In this document: positions 1 to 10,433 of the stretch, one piece after another
Numbering within the stretch: position 1 is the first letter of the stretch
Layout of the letters: every line of letters begins with the position of its first letter
Assembly (NCBI GenBank): GCA_030142905.1
Contig: JASJOG010000016.1
Location: 1,553,001-1,617,000 of the forward strand
DNA: 64,000 nucleotides
Source of the DNA: Heliopora coerulea
Lineage: Eukaryota; Cnidaria; Anthozoa; Scleralcyonacea; Helioporidae
Direction of reading: 5' to 3'
Notes under the pieces: generated by a model
Told to the model about the DNA's origin: nothing
Databases searched by the model: none
What the model saw: only the letters and a program-made list of their open reading frames with translations
Position numbers and translations under genes: made by a program

Positions 1-1668
1 TGAAATCCACCTATAGATCCCTAGCATTTATAATTCCCACTTTTATAATTTCCAGAGAATAACCTTTTCTTAAATGGACGTACTGTGGATAACACCACGC
101 AATAATACAGGCCATTCGAGCAAAATTACACCATAAATTCGCCAAATATCTGATTCACCGGACCATCTTCAGAGCTATTTTGCCACTTTCGACATTTTGG
201 TGAAAAAGATTTAAGGTCATCCGATACTTGGAGTGCATGTGTGGGGTCCGCGTGTGACTGGCATCACAACTCCGTATTCTTTCTTTCATTATTCAACAAT
301 GGACAGGTGTTTCACTGAACGACCGTTAAAACGTAAAATCCAGGAAGAAGATTTACAAAAACCTGGCGAACAAGAACTGCGGAAGCCTTTGTATAATGTG
401 TAAAGTGCTGCAGTGAACAAGTAGGATAAGCGTTGGCCATAAACAGATGGCTTTGCGTTCAGTCTGCCGAAAGCCCAGCTTTTACGGTGAATGGTGCAGG
501 AAACAAAATGCACATCCAACAAATAAGTATTCTAATGATTTCCATTCGTGATAAGTACAGATGTCATGCTCCCTTTGTTCCTACTTTTGACTTCTACTTC
601 AACATAAAGATTGCAGAGTAGTAACCGATGTTTCACTGTAAATTAAAATTGCAATATTTGTCTTTAAATCAACCATATACTGTAATATTGTAAACTAGTG
701 GACTAAAACGTTTGTAACTATTTTATTTTTTGTTAGACTAACGTAATTTGAATTCAGCTGACGGTTCTCCGGCCAAATTACTAAGAAAATTTAATTGTTT
801 AGCGTTAACCCTCTTCTGACTACCTACTAGATGCAGGGTTGTACAATGAATTACAGAAGTATAGTACCGAGGCGCATACGTTGAACAAGTGTAGGTTTTC
901 GAGTTATTTATCAGAAACTTTTTAAAGACCTTCTTCAACCATTGATTTGCATTGGCACTGCAGAGATTATTTCTTTAATTTCTTTGTACATGCAAAAAGG
1001 TATTCCCAGGCAAAACAATATGGACAGCAGATAAGCAAGACATTTAAAGTAAATTTACTGTTTTGTTGTGTTCGCCCAACATCTTCACTATAATACCAGG
1101 CAGTCGCTTAGCCAGGAATTTGCAAGTAGGGGGGCAGGCAGAAGAAACTTGAGAAAAATGTATCGACAAGACATTCGTAATGTACAGATAGATGCAATCA
1201 AGGAAAAAGCAAAGGAAATAGCCAACTCTGACTGATATTAAATTTCGAAAACGATTTATTAAACGGAAATGTGCACTACATGACGTGAAGTTTGACATAC
1301 ATCAACATATCCCCTTTTAGTTCAGCCATCACCACTATTTCTAGAGGACAGAATGGATATATTGGTATCCACGAACCATATCATTTTCAACAGTAGTAAC
1401 AGGATTCCTCGCATTGTACGCCATTCTTACCCTTAAATTTAAAAGCCGGAATTATTTGATGACTTTTCTTTCTGTTGTTACAAACTAAAACTGACAAAAA
1501 TCAATTATCGCATTAAAATAGCATAAAATTGAGGCTACTTTAAAAGTCCGATAATTTTCCGAGCTAAGGGTAAATTTTCAACGACTTTCTGCGGCAAGAG
1601 CAAAATTACTAAGGAAGCAAGGTTGAAGAATTGTGAAAACTTAAAACAGATTAATGCAAGATCGTGAA
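1..1668. other. Intergenic region downstream of the 1.7-kb gene, no gene seen
   Basis: No reading frame here resembles a known protein; open frames are under 90 codons and overlap on both strands. The segment lies 3' of the minus-strand gene that ends at 1669. A minus-strand AATAAA (plus-strand TTTATT near 1254-1259) is a possible polyadenylation signal about 410 bp past the stop codon, but nothing else supports it. Confidence 0.5.
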
Positions 1669-2970
1669 TCACACAGGATTTGGAGGACAGCTAACACCAA
1701 CTTCACTGGCAAGCTTGTCGACTGTTTCGATATCTTCCCAATCCATCCTACGCTCATTTCTTTTAATTTCCAGGCCAACTTCTTTATGATGATTTGACAG
1801 AATATTTAAACAGTAATTCTTTAGTTCTCCGGTACACTGTGTTTGGCCTTTTGCAACTCTTTGGGTATCGGGATTGAAAAGGATCAGCAAATCGTCGATC
1901 TGGGAAGATGAATGTTTGGAACACATTGCAGGTTTGTGTCCTGCTTCCGCTTGGGTCAAGCAATAACTAATTGGAATAAGAGCAGCAAAAATGTTATCCT
2001 GGTAGACCTCACCGTGGTAAGCTGTTTGTGGCTCCGAAAGAACATTTTTAATGTGTTCTGGTTTAATTTTGTGTTCGCTCGAGAATCGTTTGTTGTATGT
2101 TTCCAAGTCACTGCAGACTTTCATATTCCAGTCATATCGCTCTCGTTCAAAGAACCAGGCATAACTTATAACGACGCTAACTGGAGAAATATAACCAGTT
2201 CCTGTATGGTAAAATTTCTTAAAGGCTTCTTCAAAGTTGTTTGTATTAAATCTTTTTAGTATGTGCTCTCTGCAGTGGGTGAAGGTATCACGGTAAAGGT
2301 AAACTGGAAAATATGTCATGAAATCTGCAACCATCGGATATCCAAGGGCCATTTCAGTTACATGAGCCCAAGACTGCACCCAGCCAATACTCATTGAACA
2401 TTCGCAGCCCAAGATTCGGACTTTAGTGCCGTTGAATATGGTCGATTTTGTCACTGGTGTTGCGAAAGAAGAGTCTGTATCCATCCACCCTATGACAGGG
2501 TCATCTGTGTATAGATCGATGAAGAAACTGCTCCACAGCTGCCGGTTATAACCAGGTGATTTAAGTGACCCTGGAAACTCCAGAACACTTCTGTCCTTTG
2601 GTAGCGGCTCGTATCTTACTTCTAGCTTGAGGTGAGGAAAATATTGCTTGGTGTGTCTCTTGAGTATTTCTTCAAACTTGTGATCCTCTTCTGATTCTTC
2701 GTCAAGCACGACCACGGTTTTTCCGAGCGACGGTGGCCAATACAGAACAGTCGTTTTGAAGAGAGAACAATAAAAACGAGTCCTGTGCTTTAGCACTTTA
2801 CCCGGCATCCTTACGAACAGTGAAACAAGAGGGGTATTTTGAGGATTGCCGGTAACCAGCAGAACTTCTCTACTCCACTGTTGCCTTGCGATGAGTGTGA
2901 AAAGCACCAAGGATCCAGAAATAAGGACGATGAAAGCCAATGATCTGACTCTGATAACTTGTTTAGACAT
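1669..2970 (-). CDS. Putative type II membrane glycosyltransferase-like protein
   Basis: A 433-residue intronless coding sequence on the minus strand. The frame is open 18 codons further upstream (to 3024), but the methionine at 2970 is preferred because it leaves a short basic N-terminus (MSKQVIRVR) directly before one hydrophobic segment at residues 11-28, the layout of a type II Golgi/ER membrane anchor. The lumenal part carries VVVLDEESEEDH (about 87-97), GYNRQLWSSFFIDLY (about 140-154) and a DxD-type motif in GWMDTDSSF (D164/D166), which in GT-A fold enzymes binds the metal and nucleotide sugar. Several cysteines and an N-G-T glycosylation site at residue 180 fit a secretory protein. I recall similar uncharacterised single-exon proteins in cnidarians, but the exact family, donor and acceptor are unknown; glycosyltransferase is inferred from topology and motif. 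No stop or frameshift is seen, so the gene looks intact. Confidence 0.65.
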   Translation of the reverse strand: MSKQVIRVRSLAFIVLISGSLVLFTLIARQQWSREVLLVTGNPQNTPLVSLFVRMPGKVLKHRTRFYCSLFKTTVLYWPPSLGKTVVVLDEESEEDHKFEEILKRHTKQYFPHLKLEVRYEPLPKDRSVLEFPGSLKSPGYNRQLWSSFFIDLYTDDPVIGWMDTDSSFATPVTKSTIFNGTKVRILGCECSMSIGWVQSWAHVTEMALGYPMVADFMTYFPVYLYRDTFTHCREHILKRFNTNNFEEAFKKFYHTGTGYISPVSVVISYAWFFERERYDWNMKVCSDLETYNKRFSSEHKIKPEHIKNVLSEPQTAYHGEVYQDNIFAALIPISYCLTQAEAGHKPAMCSKHSSSQIDDLLILFNPDTQRVAKGQTQCTGELKNYCLNILSNHHKEVGLEIKRNERRMDWEDIETVDKLASEVGVSCPPNPV

Positions 2971-3032
2971 TGTGGAGTGAAATTTTGCCACAAAAACAGA
3001 AACTATCCAAAAGTCCCCCCTCAATTCAGCAC

Positions 3033-3051
3033 CCTAAGAAAAAAACAAAGA
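3033..3051 (-). promoter_or_regulatory. Probable 3' splice site upstream of the glycosyltransferase-like coding exon
   Basis: Read on the minus strand, a run of pyrimidines ends in CTTAG just before the exon at 3033. This suggests that a 5' untranslated exon lies upstream (higher coordinates) and that the coding exon also carries about 63 bases of 5' UTR. The upstream donor was not identified. Confidence 0.45.
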
Positions 3052-4160
3052 AACTATGGGTTGTTAAACTCACAATAGGTGGGTTTCATGTGACGTCAGA
3101 AAAGGCCTTGATGGAGACCTGATATAAGCACTTTACCGCTGACAAGGGAATGGTTGAAAATGACCTGTAGGCCACTTGACTAAGACGTCACTTGACCTTA
3201 ATTTTTGTAATTATAACGATTGTTGTCATGCTTGTTTGGGGCTTTTAGTTTTGGCAGTTGATCAACTTTACCTTCTTTACACCTCATTTACCACTAGCGA
3301 ATTGACGACTGTATATATTATTAATTTCGAGATACCAAATGGTTGGGAAGAAAAAAGGCCTTTTTGTGGAAAGGTATTTTTGGTACCTTTTTTTAGGAAT
3401 GCAGTTGCAGTATTGCTCACCCTCTCCGCACGAGATGGTTGTTATAGTCAGGAAGGAATATAAAAAAAGTGGCGAAAAGTAGAAGAAACAAACATATACG
3501 AATCTTATCTTGTCGACACCTCGTCAAAACATCGTTACGAGTGGGGTTAAAATTGTCATCGGCAGAGATTAAACTTTTTATTTTCTCTTTTCGTTTCTCA
3601 TGCAATTTACCAGAACTCTTTGGTACACCATAATATGGATATTTATAAAATGAGGATAGATTCGCACTATGTTTCACAACCCAACAAATACGAGAAAAAA
3701 TAACATTCATCGTCATATTTGCCTACACGTTTAAAACACGCGCCGCAATCGCGCTCACTAGTCAATACCTTCGTTTTGTTGGTATACGCCGCTCCGGATC
3801 TGAAACTGTGTTCAGCCACCTTAAACATTCTTCCCTTAGGCAAATACTTTCCTGTACAGACCTCACACTCGGCTAATAAGTAATCAACATATACTCATAA
3901 TACAATGAATACATTTACTCATATAATTATGAATTTTTAGAAAACATGACAATTTATTAACTGCCCAGCTTCTATTTAGCCTCCCCTTGTAATAAGCTCC
4001 TAATCCAAAAACACTGTAAAAAGCAAGCCCCTGGGGGACCAAATAGAGTAAATACGGTAGTCTCGATATTAATTGCACGGTTATTTTAGAGACACAAATA
4101 CCCACAAACAAAGACAGGATGAAGTTAAAAACCATGTCAACAAAGAAATTGTAGACGGAC
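3052..4160. other. Upstream flank of the glycosyltransferase-like gene, no gene seen
   Basis: No recognisable coding sequence. A perfect palindromic CRE-type octamer, TGACGTCA, sits at 3091-3098, about 60 bases upstream of the inferred splice acceptor. It could be a promoter or enhancer element, but a single octamer in 64 kb proves nothing. The stretch 3960-4060 has transposon-like short pyrimidine and purine tracts with no clear ends. Confidence 0.35.
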
Positions 4161-4194
4161 ACCTCAAGCGACTGCCAAATACATGGTTTTACAC

Positions 4195-4666
4195 CTAACT
4201 ATATAAATGATCGTCTTATAAGAAACTGTGATATTCATAATAGAAATACTAGGTTTTCCAAATTTAATTTAAGCTGCCCTCGATATAAAAGAGCTACTGA
4301 AGGTGGTCGAACTTTTACTGTTCACTCCATCAAGGCTTGGAATAATATTCCAGCAGATTTAAAGAAATTAAGTAGTGCCAATAGTTTTAAAATAAACCTT
4401 TTTAGCTCTTATTTAATAAAGCAAAAACAGACACTAACATTTTCAACTTTTTAACTATTTATTATAATTGGTATCCACCACTATTAATTGTATAGTTATT
4501 TAATTTGTAATCATAGTAATGTAATTATTAGTGTAGTATGTATTTATAGCATATCTTTGCAATTTTTGATAAATGGAGGGCCACAAGATTATCATTTTTA
4601 TTAATGTCAAGTGTTACCCTCTTGAAATAAAGTCTCTCATCTCATCTCATCTCATCTCATCTCATC
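4195..4666 (+). mobile_element. LINE 3' end (RT C-terminal remnant plus 3' UTR) with (TCTCA)n tail
   Basis: The plus strand from about 4195 translates to a typical LINE ORF2 C-terminus, with NDRLIRNCDIHNRNTRFSKF and then RTFTVHSIKAWNNIPADLK, ending at a stop after FSTF (about 4453). A 3' UTR follows, ending in AATAAAGT and a pentanucleotide tail (TCTCA)n at about 4633-4666, the kind of microsatellite tail carried by CR1/L2-like non-LTR elements. The copy is strongly 5'-truncated and non-autonomous. Confidence 0.75.
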
Positions 4667-5394
4667 AAATAAACATAAAGATTTATCCAAGAGAAAAACC
4701 CCCGCAGCCAAAATAAGCTGCGAACACTTGGAGAAATGTCTACATGTGCATTTGTTCAGGGACAGATACAAGTTAATATCCCGCAGTTGCAAAAATTAAT
4801 GAGTACGTGCACCTGAAGCATACGGTATATTTAAGGATACAAGATCTGCCGAAAATTTTTTGAAATCTATATTTCTTGAAAACTTTATTCAGGAAATTGC
4901 GTAGCAAGCGTGGTCCAATCGTGACGAAAAAATAGAAGAATGAACGATAAAGATCATGTGTTCCCAAATAAGATCGCCATTCACACCAGCAGCAATATAA
5001 ACTATTTGTATGATGCAGCAAGGTCACTCTGTACTGACATGTACCTTATGTACAAAGTGAGGGAGCCTCAAGCTATTACACACGACATGTCGGCGTTCGT
5101 GAAGCTTGTTCAATCAGAAAAACGTATTCTGCGGCCTACATTGCGATCGAACCATCGCAGCCTTTAACAGTTACAGCACCTCACCAATCATCAGAAGCTG
5201 AAGAGCTCGATCTGACTAAATAAACCTGATGGATGTCCACACCTTGTGAATGTGTAATAACACCAAGCTCCAACAAGCAAATCATGTATAAAATTCAATG
5301 TTCAAGTTGAGAAGCAGCTTGGTACATCAACAAGATAATTGTTATCAAGGATAATGAGATCCAAATAATCTTCACCCACTAATACAGCTGTGGA
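4667..5394. other. No supported gene
   Basis: A 75-codon plus-strand frame at 4940-5167 overlaps a minus-strand frame and is not recognised as any family; splice sites around it are not convincing. From about 5170 the DNA grades into the degenerate minisatellite that follows. Confidence 0.35.
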
Positions 5395-6000
5395 GAGGAA
5401 GTAAAGTTAACTTAAAATCATTTCGATAAAACCACAGATCGAAATGAATTAACGAAGTAAAGTAAGTTGAAAACAATCTTGGCCCAGCAATTAGCTACAA
5501 TAATGGTCAGGATGTAAAGTAAGTTCAAAGCTATCCTTGGTACAGCAAAGATATAAATAGTCAGGAAAGATAAGTTGAGAATAACCTTGGTACATAAGCA
5601 GCAGTTCAGAATACCATTACAGAAGGAAGATAACAGTCAGAAAGAATAATCAGGTCAAAATCATTGCCATTCAGCGGCTGGATGATGCTCAGGATGAAAA
5701 ATCAATTGAAAGAAAAAAATACTGTTAAGTAGCAGGATTATGGTTTGGACATAAAAATCAACTCGAAAACCGACATGATAAAGGAAGGATAATCAGTTCA
5801 AAAATTGTAATGATACAGCAGCATGCTAAAAGTAAGGTAGTATAACAAATTAAGAATCATCTTTGTAAAACAGCTGAATAATCAGGAAGTAAGATCACTC
5901 CAGAATCATGTTTATATGTTAGATGTATGAGAGCTTGGAAATATCTTAAGATGACAGATAAATGATCGTTAAGCCCTATACTCAGAAAAACGGTTTCTGA

Positions 6001-6072
6001 GCCCCAGACGGGGATCGAACCCGCAACCTTCTGATGACCGGTGAGATGCTCTAACCATTGAGCTACCAAGAC
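6001..6072 (-). repeat. tRNA-like SINE head, copy 1 (minus member of pair A)
   Basis: A 72-nt tRNA-shaped sequence on the minus strand. It has a 7-bp acceptor stem with wobble pairs, a perfect A box (TAGCTCAATGG), a perfect B box (GTTCGATCC) and a 5-bp T stem. The anticodon stem has one mismatch and the loop CCGGTCA lacks the usual U33. If aligned to tRNA-Thr the anticodon would be GGU. Because related copies recur in this window with the same flanking hairpin and tail, this is a SINE head rather than a working tRNA gene. The tail, read leftwards, starts with a CTCAGAAA...TTTCTGAG-type hairpin. Confidence 0.75.
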
Positions 6073-6255
6073 TCAGATGGAAAGGCAAGGTGCAAGTTCG
6101 AGTATAGGGCTTGACGATCATTCATCTGTCATCTTAAGATATTTCCAAGCTCTCGTACATCAAACATATAAACTTCATCCATCATTTTCAATATATAGTG
6201 GTTTCCGCTTAGGTCGCACATATATGTCGAACTTGCACCTTGCCTCTCCATCTAA

Positions 6256-6327
6256 GTCTTGGTAGCTCAATGGTTAGAACGTCTCACCGGTCATCAGAAG
6301 GTTGCGGGTTCGATCCCCGTCTGGGGC
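6256..6327 (+). repeat. tRNA-like SINE head, copy 2 (plus member of pair A)
   Basis: Same 72-nt tRNA-like family as 6001-6072 in the opposite orientation. The A box is at 6263-6273 and the B box at 6308-6316, both matching the RNA polymerase III consensus. It is followed by CTCAGAAATCGTTTTTCTGAG, an imperfect hairpin, and the tail TATAGGGCTTGAAGATC. The upstream 6179-6250 segment (TTCCGCTTAGGTCGCAC) is shared with the pair at 36.7 kb, so the repeated unit extends upstream of the tRNA-like part. Confidence 0.75.
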
Positions 6328-6814
6328 TCAGAAATCGTTTTTCTGAGTATAGGGCTTGAAGATCTTTAATCTATCATCTACTCCAGAATCATCTTAACAA
6401 ACCAGTAGGACTACAGAAAGTAAAATAACTTCAAATCTTCACAACAAAAAGGCTAATTTTATTGTGAGACAATTATTTCTATTAAATGAATAAATTTCTG
6501 ATTAGGTCTCGAAAAAAGCCCACAAGACAATAAAAACGTCGCTTCCCGCGATCAAATTCGCCATAGCGAAAACAAACTCAGGGAAGTAAAGTCAACACAA
6601 AAACAACTTGGCACAGCAGCAGAATGTGAGGAAGTAAAAATGATTTAGAAATCATCTTGGCCCTGTAGCAGAATCATAAATGAAGTTTCTGTGGCAAGGA
6701 TGAGAGTACAATCCAACCTCATTCAACCCCTGCACAGTGACAAAGACGTACTCACTGACCCAGAACACTTACAATAACTTCTCTTAGCAAAATAGTGCAG
6801 TTAAACCTTCAGCA

Positions 6815-8085
6815 GAAATCTCATGATTCCTGGTTGTCCCAAGATGTTTTGACAGCGGTATTCAGCAACAGTATTACACCTTTTGCTGTTTACTACCAAA
6901 AAGTATACTATCATTAACGTCAACCTCAAACTCATTAACTCGAAAATACATTCATTTACGCTTTTTTCAAGTTCAATTAAGTGTTTTTGCATAAAAACAA
7001 CATTCATTAGCATCGATAAGCAACCATTTGCATGAAATGACATTCAATAGTGCCAACAGACGACCATTAACACCATCCTACAATACATTAGGGAGAATAA
7101 CAGTTCAATTACGCACGACGTTTGTCTAGTCTGTTGCTGGATCGATTTAAGGTTGTATGAAATCCTAACATGTAATTTCAAATTCTTAACGAGCTTTAGT
7201 TCGAGTTCTTTGCTAACACACATCAACTTTCATTTCTTCATTATCAAAGCTTTCGTGTAGCATTGCCGCGTACGTAAGCTTAGATCGAGAAATGTTTTTG
7301 TCTAAGACGTAAAAGTTGATGTGTGTTAGTAAAGTGCTGTGAACTAAAGTTGGTAAACAGCTTGAAATATACACCTCAGGTAAAATGTGGTATGAAAAGC
7401 AAATTTTAAAATAACCGTTTAGTTAAGTGAAGACAAAACCGGTGAACGTAGGCTTCCAATAAACAGAGGTTGAAAAGCCGTTTGTGGGATCAGTGAAGGC
7501 GTACATCCAAGAAAGGAGGAAAGGAATTACTTTTACACACTAAAAAACATCAAGTTTCGATTAGTAAACATATTGTGCTGACAAAAGCTCAACAGAGTGA
7601 AACTTGGTCAGCAGAGCGAACAATGGCGAAAAAGTCCTCGACATACCGGTGAAATAAAAAAGGTTTGAACTGTCCAACCGAATTAAGTTTATTTACAAAT
7701 CTTGATAGTTTTAATTCCAGATCTTTTCTACATGTCGGGATTCCCACATAACCTAAAATCGACCCTGCAATAGACTGGACAAATGCCTTTCCCGTAATTG
7801 AAATTTTATTCTCCCTAATGAATAGTAGAATGGCATTAATGGTCGTCAGTTGGCGCGACTGAATGCCCTTTGATGCAAATGGTTGCTTATCGATGGTAAT
7901 GAATGTTACTTTTTATGAAAAAAAATTAATTGAACGTGAAAACAGTTTAAATGAATGTCGGTTCAATAAAATGAATGTATTTTCGCGTTAATGAGTTTGA
8001 ACTCGGCGTTAATGATAATATATTTTCTGGTAATGAACAGCAAGAGGTGTAATAGCACAGGACAATACTAGGAAACATAAATGAA
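6815..8085. mobile_element. Long inverted-arm (foldback-like) DNA element
   Basis: The left arm (about 6815-7350) and right arm (about 7300-8085) are reverse complements of each other over hundreds of bases with moderate divergence. For example, AAACTCATTAACTCGAAAAT near 6928 pairs with the complement of ATTTTCGCGTTAATGAGTTT near 7978, and GCTAACACACATCAACTTT near 7212 pairs with AAAGTTGATGTGTGTTAG near 7312. No transposase is encoded. This fits a foldback or inverted-repeat non-autonomous DNA transposon; a target duplication was not resolved. Confidence 0.65.
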
Positions 8086-8528
8086 CAGTTGTAGGTTATG
8101 GGCACAGCAGTAGACTTCTGCTTAAACTGACCATAAAGTATCTTCCCTTGTTAAATGCTCCAACTCCTTATCTAACTAACGCAGGGAAAAGACATTTTTC
8201 TTAATCGGTAAATGCACCTTCACCAAGCTGCTGAGCAGTCGTTAGACGACGATTACAGTGAGGGACATTCGTGTGAATCTTACATGTAATGCTCTCGAGG
8301 CATGGAGGTGAATGATGGAACATCACTATCACACATAGAATGTATAAAACAAGCATTTTAGAGACAAATAAGTACTACTGCCCTCCAGATATGTGTTATC
8401 CGGTCTGTCATTCTACAGCTGGTAAGCCAAAAAATTTGCTTCTTTGCCATTATATAGAACATGCATTCGAAAGTGTTTACCTTAGAACGTTTACTCATAA
8501 TAGCGCATAAGAACTATCAATTTATTAT
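8086..8528. other. No gene or clear repeat seen
   Basis: No open reading frame of note and no obvious internal repeats between the inverted-arm element and the next MITE. Confidence 0.4.
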
Positions 8529-9276
8529 AGGGGTGCACCAGATTTAGTATCCGGTCGGATAGAGAAAAACTTCAAAATCCGGTATCCGGCCGGATATTTT
8601 GTAGTATCCGGCCGAATTGCCAGATATTTATTCGATTCAGTTTTCCACAAAAATGCACTAATTGATGACTCAAAAAGTGCACAAACATAGCTGGTTCGTG
8701 GTTAGTTTCTAGTTTATTCCTTAAACCACCATAAACAAAAGGTATCAAGTATTAATTGAAGATTGCAATATGTAGGATCGTGTGAATATGCTCTTGCACC
8801 AATTATGAGAAACGTACAGCGTTAACTCTTTCTCTCCCCATTTGTTTGTAGCCAGAAATGAGAATATGAAACTCTAAAAACTCGTATTTTCCCCATTACT
8901 TTGTTTAATGGCTTTGTTTGTGTCTTCCGCTTGCTATTTGTATTTGTTTTCAGATTAACATGTAGACCTTATCTGGGATCACATCGAGCCATTGTGATAA
9001 CAGATATAGTATTAATGTTGTTTGGAATAAGATGACGTCTCCAGTATAGTCTAGAGGCAATTCAGCATTTATTTCTGTGTAATAACCAAGGACAGTCTCC
9101 ACAGTGTAGCTCTTACAGTTATGTGTGCGAGCAATAGTCTTGGTAAAACTGAGAATGGTTTACTTATTAACGTAATTATGAATCAAATATTATGGTATCC
9201 GGCCGGATTTTCTTTCACTATCCGGCAAATCCTGCGTTTGGTTGGATAGAAAAAAATCGCTATATGGTGCAGCCCT
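8529..9276. mobile_element. hAT-like MITE with AGGGGTGCACCA-type terminal inverted repeats
   Basis: The left end AGGGGTGCACCA (8529) and right end TGGTGCAGCCCT (ending 9276) are imperfect inverted repeats. Both ends are followed inwards by GGTCGGATAGA/GGTTGGATAGA and by several TATCCGGCCGGAT motifs. This end sequence is typical of a widespread family of animal non-autonomous elements usually placed with hAT. The element is about 750 bp with no coding capacity. The expected 8-bp target duplication is not visible. Confidence 0.6.
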
Positions 9277-10433
9277 AATTTGAGCCTTTTCGTCTGGATG
9301 TTAACTTCCAATATACTCAAGTAGTCATTTCACTATATTAGATATTAACCATCCAACATAGTCAAGTAGTCAACAGCTCTTGTATACAATGCTGGAAGCC
9401 ATGTCAACTAATGTAAAATCATTTGAACAGCTCCTGTTGCTAAATCGAGCAAATTTTTACTCAACCCAGCTTTCTGATTACCCTGCTACAGTCAAAATGC
9501 CGAATCTACTCCATGCACCAAGCAAATTATATCACGAGTGCTGCGGACGCCACGAGTGCATCATGGTTGTATCCATACAAGCTGGCTTTCCGCGTTCCCG
9601 TGGTCCTGCTTGTCGCCACAGTAGAAAAAGACGTCAAAAAACATCAAAATGGAAGAAACGTGAGCTCCTTTACTGTGGGATGACATATCATTGATCAAGA
9701 GAAGCACGTCAAGATCGTTCAAACAGGTCATGTAACGTCATGAATACCAAATATTAAAAAAGCCAGACCACATGGGAAGTTTGCAATTAAAATTACGTAA
9801 TTTCAACAATCCCCACAAGTTTCCTCCGCTGGATTTGCAACGGTCTAGATCTGCACCAGTTATTTGCGACCGAAATAAACCACGGCTAATTTAGGCCGTA
9901 AAAAAATATACCGTTTGTAGCATCTTTTTAGCCTCGGTTGTCACTGACATAACCATTCTGCAAATGAACAAAGTCATTCTCCACTTGTAAAAGAGGCGTT
10001 TACTGAATTTAGCGCAGTCTGCACACAAAAGCGCGTATAAGTCTTACAAGGACATGGAATTTACCCTACACGAAAGGGAAGCAGGAGATGTGAACTTTTC
10101 CTCATCAAATGTTGTTGAGACGAAATGAAGTCGGAGGCAAAGCATAGATGACTGGTGTACAACCTACAGCTAGCGTAAGTTTTTTTTCGGGCCCGCACTC
10201 GTGTTGATTAAAATTTCGCTAACACCAATATCCAGAAGGTTACGTGAGAAATATACTGTACTTCCTTTGTTTAAGGTACATTATCAAAGTGATCATTAAT
10301 TTAGAGTATCTGAACTTACGCGATCAATATGTCCCCGTCGGCGTGCTCCAAACAAATCAAACGAGCAAATGAACCAGTTCGTCTAAAGGAGAAACAAAGA
10401 AAAGCCATTTTCCTCTTGTACTCGTCCTGTAAG
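9277..10433. other. No supported gene
   Basis: A 104-codon plus-strand frame (9380-9694) is not recognised and has no supporting splice or promoter signals. A short imperfect duplication, ACTCAAGTAGTCA / AGTCAAGTAGTCA, occurs near 9316 and 9361. Nothing else stands out. Confidence 0.4.

Larger units (their letters stand above)
5915..6390. repeat. Head-to-head SINE pair A (inverted duplication)
   Basis: The two tRNA-like heads face each other. The left tail (about 5920-5980, read as reverse complement) is repeated almost exactly at 6101-6165 (GTATAGGGCTTGACGATC onward), so the segment is a palindromic composite and not just two chance insertions. The whole composite interrupts the minisatellite. 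Confidence 0.65.
5395..6720. repeat. Degenerate minisatellite, about 55-60 bp period, interrupted by a SINE pair
   Basis: Variants of a unit that begins near AGGAAGTAAAGTAAGTTCAA and continues with ATCTTGGTACAGCAGCAG recur near 5397, 5453, 5512, 5563, 5619, 5692, 5783 and 5880. They resume after the SINE insertion near 6410, 6580 and 6630. Units are poorly conserved and spacing varies, so this is an old array. The intervening 5915-6390 segment is the tRNA-like SINE pair described separately. Confidence 0.6.

Noticed and set aside
4940..5167. Candidate exon (75 codons)
   Set aside because: Not recognised, overlaps an opposite-strand frame, and no convincing splice sites or neighbouring exons.
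5857..6069. Protein-like frame beginning MVAQWLEHLTG
   Set aside because: It is the conceptual translation of the tRNA-like SINE head and its tail; the same peptide pattern appears wherever this SINE occurs. Not a gene.
6256..6327. Functional nuclear tRNA-Thr gene
   Set aside because: The A and B boxes are good, but the anticodon loop lacks U33, the anticodon stem is mismatched, and many copies share SINE tails.
9380..9694. 104-codon plus-strand frame
   Set aside because: Odd composition, no homologue recognised, and no gene signals around it.
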